A DNA stretch of 64,000 nt, from NCBI GenBank assembly GCA_025517485.1, contig JAOPKB010000006.1, forward strand, positions 124,001 to 188,000, read 5' to 3'. The position numbers and the translations under genes were made by a program. The notes beneath the pieces were generated by a model. It was not told where the DNA came from. It ran no database searches and saw only the letters and a list, made by a program, of their open reading frames with translations. The stretch comes from Natronoglomus mannanivorans (GTDB lineage: Archaea > Halobacteriota > Halobacteria > Halobacteriales > Natrialbaceae). Shown piece after piece: positions 1 through 7,167 of the stretch. The stretch's first letter is position 1, and every line of letters starts with the position of its first letter.

Positions 1-1
1 C

Positions 2-109
2 TCGAACGACCCGTATCCGCTCGACGCGACGGAGGCTCGCAAGGCCGTCGCCATCATCGAGGCGATCTACGAGTCAGCCGAGACGGGCGAACCGGTTCGC
101 CTCGAGTGA
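2..109 (+). CDS. Gfo/Idh/MocA-type oxidoreductase, C-terminal 35 residues only (partial)
   Basis: An open frame enters from the left edge and stops at 107-109. Its end reads like the last helix of a Gfo/Idh/MocA sugar dehydrogenase: EARKAVAIIEAIYESAETGEP followed by VRLE. The same kind of ending (a run near IIFAVWESARQ or LLDAAYESARTGE) is present in the two complete Gfo/Idh genes of this window. Only the tail is visible, so substrate and cofactor cannot be judged. It is probably one more NAD(P)-dependent sugar or sugar-acid dehydrogenase of the pectin island, convergent with the Gfo/Idh gene that follows. Confidence 0.6.
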   Translation, partial: SNDPYPLDATEARKAVAIIEAIYESAETGEPVRLE

Positions 110-174
110 TCGGTTCACGGGCCATCGTCACTCACTGGGATCGCTAGGATAATCGACGATCGTCTCGTGATCGT

Positions 175-1245
175 TCAACTCGTGTCGACCGGCGAGAGCT
201 CACCCGCGTCCACCAGTTCGGTCAACGCGTTCCCCTCGGCCTCGAGCGGAAGGTCGATCCGCGAACGTTGCCGGGCGGATTCCCACACGGCGAAGATGAT
301 CTCGGTCGCTCGGAGCGCGTGATCGCCCGAGAGAACGGGTTGTTCGCCGGACTCGAGACACTCACAGACGTGCTCGATCGCGCGGCCGATCGCGAACGCG
401 CCCTCGAGTTCGAACGACTCCCAGCCGCCGGTCTCCTCGTTGCGGTAGCGGACGTCGGCGTCGACGCCGTCGGGCTGGATCTCGATTATCCCCTCGCTGC
501 CGACGAGGCGCTGGCTAGCACCGATCACGTCGGCGCCGGATCCGTAGCCGGTCGAGGCGATCCCGTGAACCCCGTTGTCGTACGACCACGACGCGAGCCC
601 GTGGTTCTCGTTGTGGACGCCGTAGCGGACGTCCTCTTCGGTGTAGTGGATCTGGCCCATGACCCACTCGGCCCCGCGTTCGCCCGCGAAGTGATTACAG
701 AGGTCGAAGAGATGCGACCCGAAGTCGTAGAGGTTCTTGCCGCCGATCTCGACGCGCTCAAGCTCACCGATGACGCCGTCCTCGAGCAGGCTCGAGGCTT
801 TCTGCCAGGTAGGGTGGAATCGACGCTGGTGGTTGAACGTCAGCTGAACGTCGTGTTCGTGGGCGGCCTCGACCATCCGCTTCGAGCCGCTCCAGGTGTG
901 TGCCATCGGTTTCTCGCAGTGGATCGCACCCGGAATACCGGTCTCGGCGCTGGTGACCACCAGGTCGGCGTGCGTCGGGACTGGCGTCGCGATGCTGACG
1001 ACGTCCGGTTCGATTGCACGGAGCATCTCGAGGTGATCCTCGAAGACGTTCTCGTCGTCGATGTCGAACTCCGCGGCGAAGTCCGCGGCGTTCTCGCGGA
1101 CGATGTCCGCGCAGGCGACGAGGTCGCAGTCGGAGAGATCGCTGTAGGCCTTTCCGTGCTGGTAGGCCATCGCCGCGCTCTCACCCCAGACGATGTTGTC
1201 GGGTTCCGGTCCAGTTCCGATTACGGCGGCAGTCACGTTTGCCAT
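175..1245 (-). CDS. Gfo/Idh/MocA family NAD(P)-dependent oxidoreductase
   Basis: This 356-residue cytoplasmic protein has the Gfo/Idh/MocA layout. An N-terminal Rossmann fold (AAVIGTGPEP, residues 6-15) is followed by the family EKP motif (HCEKPM, K112 the expected catalytic or cofactor-contacting lysine). The C-terminal alpha/beta domain contains the GKNLYDFGSHLFDL helix typical of sugar dehydrogenases. The family oxidises or reduces sugars and sugar acids with NAD(P). The place at the edge of a pectin/rhamnogalacturonan island suggests a galacturonate-, rhamnose- or galactose-derived substrate, but the sequence does not show which. It lies downstream of the beta-helix/lectin gene on the same strand, with 227 bases between them, and is convergent with the partial Gfo/Idh gene on the left. 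The start is ATG; no signal peptide is seen. Confidence 0.85.
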   Translation of the reverse strand: MANVTAAVIGTGPEPDNIVWGESAAMAYQHGKAYSDLSDCDLVACADIVRENAADFAAEFDIDDENVFEDHLEMLRAIEPDVVSIATPVPTHADLVVTSAETGIPGAIHCEKPMAHTWSGSKRMVEAAHEHDVQLTFNHQRRFHPTWQKASSLLEDGVIGELERVEIGGKNLYDFGSHLFDLCNHFAGERGAEWVMGQIHYTEEDVRYGVHNENHGLASWSYDNGVHGIASTGYGSGADVIGASQRLVGSEGIIEIQPDGVDADVRYRNEETGGWESFELEGAFAIGRAIEHVCECLESGEQPVLSGDHALRATEIIFAVWESARQRSRIDLPLEAEGNALTELVDAGELSPVDTS

Positions 1246-1472
1246 CTTGGGCCACCGTTTCGCGTCGTGGGTGTTAAATCATTCGTCGACACCGACGAGT
1301 ACTCGAGCACGAGTGGTCGACGAGTTCAGTTCACTGTTACCAATCGTACACCCACTTGAAAAATCGATACTCGATTGACGAACGGTGCAACCGCCGGTAA
1401 CGGCGGTGAACGAGGAGTCGATACGGAGAACCGCGTCGGGAGACTACTGGTGAGAAACGTTTCCCGTCCGAA

Positions 1473-3593
1473 TCACTCCTCGACGAACATCCAGAGTTCG
1501 TTCTGATCGCCGCCGAAGGGCCACTGAAGCACGTTCGCACCGGGGGCTCCGCTCGATCCTTCCACGTTCAGACCCTGATCGCTGTGGACCGCTCGCACGG
1601 CGTACTCGCCGAGATGCTCCTCCTCGACGGTGAACCGCTGGTGGGCGTCGCCGGTCCACTCGCCCACCTGCACGTTGGCACCGTTCTCTTCCGAGCCGTC
1701 CTCGACTTCCAAGACGAGACCGGTATCGACGCTCTCGAGGCGGAACTGGCCGTCGTACTCGTCCAGTTCGACGACGTCCCATCGCTGGTGATCGGCGCCG
1801 CCCCACTCGTCCTGTACGACGTTCGATCCGGATCCGGTCGAAGCTCCTTCGACCGTCAGCGAGTACTCGCTGTGGACCGCAGCCAGCCGGTATCTTCCCT
1901 CCTCTACTGGTCCCTGAATCGCGTCGTCGGGTCCGTCGAAAGATGGTTCGCCCGGATACCGCCCGAGGTTCGCCTGTGGCCGATCGATGATGTAATCGAG
2001 TTCGACGTCCTCGCCGGGGTCGGTACGCCACTCGACGATCAGATCCCACTGTTCGGCCTCGCCGTCGTACTCGAAGTAGTGGTCCCACGCGAACGACGCC
2101 GACGGTCCCTCGAACGTTTTCGCCCGGAGGTCGAGCGTCACGTCCCTGTTCTGGCTGACGCCTTCGACGCGCGCCGCGGGTTCGGCTCCCGACTCGAGGG
2201 TGACCGTCCCCGAATCGACGCCGTCGCCGACGTTGTCCCGGATTACCGACGTCTCCGTGTCGATCTCGAGGAGGGCCTCGGTCCCGCCGTCACGGACGTC
2301 GTTGTTGACGATTCGGTTGTTCATCGCGTTCCCGGTTTCGTGGATCGCGTGGGTCTGGTCGCGGTCCTCCTCGGGTCGGTCGTCGGTGATCCGGAAGTTA
2401 CTGATGACGACGCCGTCAGCGGCCCGCTCCGGTTCTCGAGTGGGATCGGAGATGGTGTAGAGGTCGATCGCCTTGCCGGTGACGTTCTTGATGACGCCGC
2501 CGTTCAACACGGCGTTCGGCGGGCCGCTGAGCACGGCGCCCCGATTTCTGGCGCCCTCGACGTAGACGTTGCCGATGACGAGCTCGCCGGACCCGGTGTG
2601 AAGGTGGAGTCCCCGTTTTGCGTCGTGGCTCACGATATTTCCGACTGCGACTCGACCCTGTTGGTAGGTCGTTCGGAAGGTGGCGTATCTCGACTCGTTC
2701 GGGGGGTCCGGACTGTATTCGACGATACTGTTGACGGTCGCGTCGGACGATTCGTTGAACAACACGGTACACCCCGAGACGTTCTTGGCGAGCACCTGAT
2801 TGACCTGCACTCGGTCGACGCCGCGGGTCTCGAACACGTGATTGTCCACGTTCTCGGCGTAGATTCGATCGACTTGTACGTCGGACGACCGACCGTCGCT
2901 CCCGCTGTCGTCGATACGGATCCCGAACCCGCCACCGTCCATCTCCATCTCGACGTTGCCGAGGGACACGTTCGAGACGCTGTTCATGATGATTCCGTAC
3001 CGAGCCGTGCCTCGAATCGTGAGGTTCGGCACCTCCACGTGGTGGGCGTTTCTCGCGCGGACCGGAATGACCCACGCCTCGCCTTCGTCCTCGATCGTTA
3101 TCGGTGCCAGATAGTCCAGAACCGTGTAACTCGGAACGTTGACCGCGTGCATCTCGTCGACCGGCCCGACGGTTCCAGGAGAGACGACCGCGACCTTCTC
3201 CTTCCAGTCGCGTCCCTCGGTGAGGCTGTCGACTGCGGCCTGAGTCACGTCGATCACGTCGTCGCCGCTCGCCACCTGTTCGTCCGCGCTGTCCGCGTGA
3301 AAGACGCCGTCCTCGTCCTTCCAGACGACGACGTCCGCGTCCCTTGCGGCAGTGTGGACGTGCCCGACATCGATCGCGTGCAGGTTGCGCAGGTCGTGGG
3401 TCTGTGCGTCGACGTGTTGATTCCACGGTCGGACCTCGTCGGTGTCCGCGCCGTCGTGGGAAGCCGTTGCCGACCCGGACAGCATCGCGCTTGCCCCGCC
3501 AACGCCCAGCAATCCCAATGCGGTCCGTCGGGTAAATGTCAAATCGTCGTCCGTACGTTGCTCTTCTCTCTCCGCTGAGTCACGAGTCACCAT
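1473..3593 (-). CDS. Tat-exported right-handed beta-helix protein with C-terminal ricin-type lectin domain
   Basis: Predicted 706-residue secreted protein. The N-terminus carries a Tat signal (TFTRRTALGLLGVGGASA then SGSATA). The middle (about residues 130-480) is a series of short beta-strand repeats (NLTIRG, VSLGNVEME, VQVDRIYAENV, ATVNSIVEY) like pectate-lyase-type parallel beta-helices. The last about 140 residues form a ricin-B/CBM13-like beta-trefoil with repeated LTVEG / LVLEVED / LNVEG units and QRW/QRF motifs, ending in NELWMFVEE. No catalytic signature is evident, so it may be a lyase, a hydrolase or a binding protein. It is a full-length paralogue of the 50.4-kb gene. I chose the ATG at 3593 because a TTATAAGTA box lies 27 bases upstream and this gives the same N-terminal length as the paralogue; an in-frame ATG at 3632 falls upstream of that box. 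Confidence 0.8.
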   Translation of the reverse strand: MVTRDSAEREEQRTDDDLTFTRRTALGLLGVGGASAMLSGSATASHDGADTDEVRPWNQHVDAQTHDLRNLHAIDVGHVHTAARDADVVVWKDEDGVFHADSADEQVASGDDVIDVTQAAVDSLTEGRDWKEKVAVVSPGTVGPVDEMHAVNVPSYTVLDYLAPITIEDEGEAWVIPVRARNAHHVEVPNLTIRGTARYGIIMNSVSNVSLGNVEMEMDGGGFGIRIDDSGSDGRSSDVQVDRIYAENVDNHVFETRGVDRVQVNQVLAKNVSGCTVLFNESSDATVNSIVEYSPDPPNESRYATFRTTYQQGRVAVGNIVSHDAKRGLHLHTGSGELVIGNVYVEGARNRGAVLSGPPNAVLNGGVIKNVTGKAIDLYTISDPTREPERAADGVVISNFRITDDRPEEDRDQTHAIHETGNAMNNRIVNNDVRDGGTEALLEIDTETSVIRDNVGDGVDSGTVTLESGAEPAARVEGVSQNRDVTLDLRAKTFEGPSASFAWDHYFEYDGEAEQWDLIVEWRTDPGEDVELDYIIDRPQANLGRYPGEPSFDGPDDAIQGPVEEGRYRLAAVHSEYSLTVEGASTGSGSNVVQDEWGGADHQRWDVVELDEYDGQFRLESVDTGLVLEVEDGSEENGANVQVGEWTGDAHQRFTVEEEHLGEYAVRAVHSDQGLNVEGSSGAPGANVLQWPFGGDQNELWMFVEE

Positions 3594-3612
3594 ACCACGG
3601 AACTCAAACGGA

Positions 3613-3626
3613 GGATACTTATAATT
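3613..3626 (-). promoter_or_regulatory. TATA-box-like promoter of the beta-helix/lectin gene
   Basis: The minus strand reads AATTATAAGTATCC, centred about 27 bases before the chosen ATG at 3593. This spacing fits a leaderless archaeal transcript and argues against the longer start at 3632. Confidence 0.55.
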
Positions 3627-3716
3627 GTCCATGACGGAAATATCCTGTGGAAATATCGAAGAAGATTCGTCCGTTTGTGACTGGCTAGTCCCGTTGTATC
3701 GAGTGACTCAGATCGA

Positions 3717-3840
3717 TCACTCGCTACGGAACGTCCAGAGTTCGATGTGATCACCGCGATCGCTCGACTGCTGCAGGGAGACGTATCCTTCATCGCTTGA
3801 GACGACTGATGTGCTGGCCGACGAGGCGAGGGTTCGAGCG
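3717..3840 (-). pseudogene. Remnant of the 3' end of a ricin-lectin-type secreted protein
   Basis: A start-less minus-strand frame ends at 3717 and reads ...STSVVSSDEGYVSLQQ, then SSDRGDHIELWTFRSE and stop. This resembles the final beta-trefoil repeat of the two beta-helix/lectin proteins and the lipoprotein of this window (HSDQGLNVEG...NELWMF; NNQLFTF). It sits immediately 5' of the intact beta-helix gene and opposite a PL26 remnant, so two broken genes overlap here. I interpret it as the surviving tail of a deleted paralogue; the assignment rests on short similarity only. Confidence 0.4.
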
Positions 3841-3945
3841 TAGTTCTGGTCGCCCGACGCCGAACCGATGGACCTGCGCCCCTACGACGAGGCGGGACGG
3901 AACGCCGTCGGCGCCGCCTACGGCGGCCGTGACGAGGAGCGAGCC
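3799..3945 (+). pseudogene. Fragment of a PL26/YetA-like exo-rhamnogalacturonan lyase gene
   Basis: The plus strand encodes TDVLADEARVRA, a TAG stop at 3841-3843, then FWSPDAEPMDLRPYDEAGRN and AVGAAYGGRDEERA. This lines up almost residue for residue with the interior of the intact PL26-type protein encoded at 10439-13063 (TDVLEDEAAVQAWFWSPDGE, PMDLRQYDEPGRNTNGAAYG, GLDEERS). The stop replaces the tryptophan (TGG to TAG). Nothing of the family is left on either side: the fragment runs into the 3' end of the GH2 gene at 3951. It is therefore a dead, truncated copy of a second PL26 gene. Confidence 0.75.
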
Positions 3946-3950
3946 AGCCG

Positions 3951-6845
3951 TCAGTCTGACCCACTGATCTCGAACGTCGCGCTCCCGCTGACGGTCTCAC
4001 CCGCCTCGATGGTCGGCTCCTCCCCGAGGACCGGCTGGCGGTTCATCCAGTCGAAGGGGTTGGTCCCCGACAGCGAGCGATCGAGCGCGATCAGGTCGAC
4101 GGACTCAGACCGAACCTGGGTGCGGACGTGGTGGTCGCCGTCGGAGTGGACGTGCACGCCGGTGCCGTCGTCGTCCACCAGGGCCGCAGTGTAGACGTTC
4201 CGCTTCGTCCCCCGGAAGTCATTAGAGCCGCGGCTCGTCGCGTCGTCCTTCCAGGGCCGGTCGCTGTAGAGGCGGATATCCTCGTGGTCCGGCCGGGTCC
4301 CACTGGGGAAGGCCACGGCCGTCCCTTCGGTCCGCCCGATGTGGTCCTCGGGGTAGGTGCTCCACTGGCTCTCCCGACGCCACGACAGCGTCGTCAGGTC
4401 GTCTCTGACCGGGAGCGCGACGCCGGCCTCGCGGACATCGAGTGCTTCCTCGAGCATGAACTCGTACTCGACTTCGACCCCGCCGTCGAGGGGTCGGAGG
4501 ACGAACGTTCCGGTCGCGACCGCGTACTCGACGTCGATCGCGACGGCTTCTCCGTTCTCGACGACCCGTACGTCGGTGACCGTCCGGTCGTCGGGACGAT
4601 GGTCGATCGTCGGTCCATCCCAGCTCGCCTCTGACTCGGTCGGTGACAGGGCTAACTCCGGCCCCCCGACCACGACGGGCGGTTCCTGCCCGTCCTCCGG
4701 CAGGATCTCGACGCTTCCGGTGTTCCGATCGACCGACAGCTGTGCGCCCTCGGTCGTCCACACCGTTTCCTCGTCAGTTTCGAGCGCCGTTCCCGTCGGT
4801 GCCAGATCGTTCCCGGACTCCGGCGAGTCGGCGGTGAAAACGGCGTGCTCGACCGTGTGGCCCCGCGGGTGGGTGACCGTGAGTTCCAGCCGGTCGTCGG
4901 CCACCGGGACCGTCAGCGTCACACGCTCGCCCGGTGCTGCCTCGATCGGGCGATTTCCGGAGCTCCGGGCCCCTTCGAACTCGATCGAGCGATCGGCGAG
5001 GTCCACGAACTCGTGCTGGTTCTCGAGAGTCAGTCGGAGGGCGTTGCCGTTGCCGAGCCACTCCGTCTCGACGACCTGAACCGGCGAGTAGACCTTCTTG
5101 ACGTGCCAGTACTCGGGGCGCGGCCGTCGGTAGCGATCGAGCAGCCCCCAGCGGTACTCGCCCCACCGCTCTAAGTGATCGCCGCCGGCCCAGATAGCAG
5201 CGCCGGCGACCGAGTCGCCGGCCCGGCAGAGCGCCCAGATCCGCTCCATGGGGATCCCCCACTGGTCGCGGAGTCCGGGGTCGGTCGCCAGCTCCCGGCC
5301 GTTGTAATTGTAGGTGTGAGCGTACTCACCGAACATGATTGGCTCGTCGATGTCGTCGTACTCGTCGATCGTCGAACCCGAGCGCAGCTCGGGGTAGTGT
5401 TGAGAACGGAGGTCGAAGACGTCGTTCCAGGGATCTTCGGGGTCGTAGTTATCGTAGCTGAATTTCGTCGGTCGCGTCGGATCGATCTCCTTTGTCAGCT
5501 GGCCGGCGGTCTCGAAGGCGTCGTACCACTCGGACTCGTTCGCGATCGACCAGATACAGACCGAGGTCCGGTTCTTGTCACGTTCGACCGTCTCAACGGT
5601 CTGGGAGACCGCCACCTCCGGATGGAGTTCCCTACCGCGTCCGACGAACGTGTGTGGCGCTTCGAGTTCAACGACGAGTCCGAGTTCGTCGCAGGCGTCG
5701 AGAAACGGCTCCGAGGTCGGGTGATGGGCCGTCCGAACGTAGTTGACGTTCGCCTCCTTCAGCCGGCGAGCGTCCTCGCGAGTGAGTTCCGGCGGGACCG
5801 CGTGGCCGTGCTCGGGGAGATGAATTTCCTCCCAGTTCACCCCCCGTAGCGTCACCGCCTCGCCGTTGAGCAGGAGTTCGTTCCCCGCGACTTCGATCTC
5901 TCGAATGCCGACGCGCTGGGTCACCCGCTCGGTTGAATCCCCGGTGCGGAGGTCGAGTTCGAGGGTGTAAAGCTGCGGATCCTCCGGGTTCCACGTCTGT
6001 GGGTCAGCCACTTCGAGCGTTGTCGAGGGTTCCCAGGAGTCGCCCGTCAACGAGGAGAGCGAGTGTTCCGCGGTTGCGACCGTCTCACCGCTCGGGTCCG
6101 AGAGCGTCACATCCAGTGTCGCGTCGACGACCGCTCCGCTCGCGTTTTCGACTCTCGTCTCGACGTCAACGGTCGCTGACGCCCCCTTCAGGTGGGTGCG
6201 AACGTCGTAGTCAGCGACGTGAACCTCGGGGACCGAGACGAGCGTCACGTCCCTCGGGATCCCGCCGGTAACGTTCCCCCAGGCCATGTCGTCCGACGCC
6301 GACGCCTGGGAGACGCCGACCGAGAGTACGTTCGTTCCCTCCTCGATGTAGTCGGTGACGTCGATCTCGAAGGGCGTGTAGCCGCCGACGTGGTGGCCGA
6401 CTTCGGCTCCGTTGAGGTACACCCACGCTTCGCTGTACACCGCGTCGAACCGGAGAATGAGTCGTTCACCGTCGCCCTCGGGAGCCTCGAGTTCTCGGCG
6501 GTACCATCCCAGTTGCCCCTCCGGGGGATACCACTCGTCTGGCCCTCCGTCGTCGTACCCCCACTGTCCGGGGACCTCCTCCTCGCGCCACTCGGTGCGC
6601 TGGTCGTCGATGGACGACGAGAGCGTGAACTCCCACGTTCCGTTCATCGAACGCACGTCACCGTCGCCTGCTGTCGCGGGCTGTGGCGTGAGCGGACCCA
6701 CTGTCGCGTCGTCACTGTCGTCGTCTGCTGTCACGGTCCCAACCGGGAGCGCCGCACCGAGGGCGACGCCAGATACGGCCGAAAGGAGCGTCCGCCTTCC
6801 GAAGGACACCTCTCTCTGACTTCCATCGTGGCTATTGTTATCCAT
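3951..6845 (-). CDS. Tat-exported glycoside hydrolase family 2 enzyme (beta-galactosidase/beta-glucuronidase type)
   Basis: 964 residues. A Tat signal is visible at residues 15-40 (FGRRTLLSAVSGVALGAALP). It is followed by the GH2 sugar-binding sandwich (about 65-205, with WYRRELEAP and GGYTPFEIDVTDY), an Ig-like domain (about 210-315) and the TIM barrel (about 318-600). The acid/base Glu is E437 in WSIANESEW, and the nucleophile is E507 in IMFGEYAHTYN. A C-terminal beta-rich extension of about 350 residues follows. GH2 enzymes remove beta-linked galactose, glucuronate or mannose; in this island beta-galactosyl side chains of RG-I are the likeliest target, outside the cell. It is the only clearly exported glycosidase with a recognisable active site in the window. 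The preceding 50 bases hold an ATATTTATT element, so the mRNA may have a short leader. Confidence 0.85.
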   Translation of the reverse strand: MDNNSHDGSQREVSFGRRTLLSAVSGVALGAALPVGTVTADDDSDDATVGPLTPQPATAGDGDVRSMNGTWEFTLSSSIDDQRTEWREEEVPGQWGYDDGGPDEWYPPEGQLGWYRRELEAPEGDGERLILRFDAVYSEAWVYLNGAEVGHHVGGYTPFEIDVTDYIEEGTNVLSVGVSQASASDDMAWGNVTGGIPRDVTLVSVPEVHVADYDVRTHLKGASATVDVETRVENASGAVVDATLDVTLSDPSGETVATAEHSLSSLTGDSWEPSTTLEVADPQTWNPEDPQLYTLELDLRTGDSTERVTQRVGIREIEVAGNELLLNGEAVTLRGVNWEEIHLPEHGHAVPPELTREDARRLKEANVNYVRTAHHPTSEPFLDACDELGLVVELEAPHTFVGRGRELHPEVAVSQTVETVERDKNRTSVCIWSIANESEWYDAFETAGQLTKEIDPTRPTKFSYDNYDPEDPWNDVFDLRSQHYPELRSGSTIDEYDDIDEPIMFGEYAHTYNYNGRELATDPGLRDQWGIPMERIWALCRAGDSVAGAAIWAGGDHLERWGEYRWGLLDRYRRPRPEYWHVKKVYSPVQVVETEWLGNGNALRLTLENQHEFVDLADRSIEFEGARSSGNRPIEAAPGERVTLTVPVADDRLELTVTHPRGHTVEHAVFTADSPESGNDLAPTGTALETDEETVWTTEGAQLSVDRNTGSVEILPEDGQEPPVVVGGPELALSPTESEASWDGPTIDHRPDDRTVTDVRVVENGEAVAIDVEYAVATGTFVLRPLDGGVEVEYEFMLEEALDVREAGVALPVRDDLTTLSWRRESQWSTYPEDHIGRTEGTAVAFPSGTRPDHEDIRLYSDRPWKDDATSRGSNDFRGTKRNVYTAALVDDDGTGVHVHSDGDHHVRTQVRSESVDLIALDRSLSGTNPFDWMNRQPVLGEEPTIEAGETVSGSATFEISGSD

Positions 6846-7167
6846 AGGCTAGATCCTCGTCCAATCAATCATACTCATAACCAATAAATATTGCGTTCGG
6901 AATTTTAACCTGTATGCTACGGGACCTCGATTTGGAACGGAACTGTCGGTTCCAGAACCGCGAACGCAAGGCAGAGTCTTGCGTTCGATTCGTGGCTGAG
7001 TAGGACGTTTCTGCCATCCATCGTTACATGTACCCGTTAGCCCGGTTGAGCGCGATATGCGCAACAGCCATCAGGCTCGACGATACGTCTCGTTGAGATC
7101 CAAGATTAGTTCGGAGATCCACTGAAGCGTCACGTTCGGATCCCCTTCCGTATCGACCTGTTTGGAT
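6846..7167. other. 322-base intergenic gap with GH2 promoter and possible coding remnant
   Basis: The part next to 6845 holds AT-rich promoter sequence for the exported GH2 gene (minus-strand ATATTTATT near 6884-6892). Further on, a minus-strand start-less frame ending near 7069 reads VTLQWISELILDLNETYRRA, which looks protein-like, but I cannot match it to a family. Nothing else is evident. Confidence 0.3.

Noticed and set aside
6900..7167. Possible transposase or regulator remnant upstream of the exported GH2 gene
   Set aside because: A short protein-like stretch (WISELILDLNETYRR) exists, but I could not connect it to any family; too little to call.
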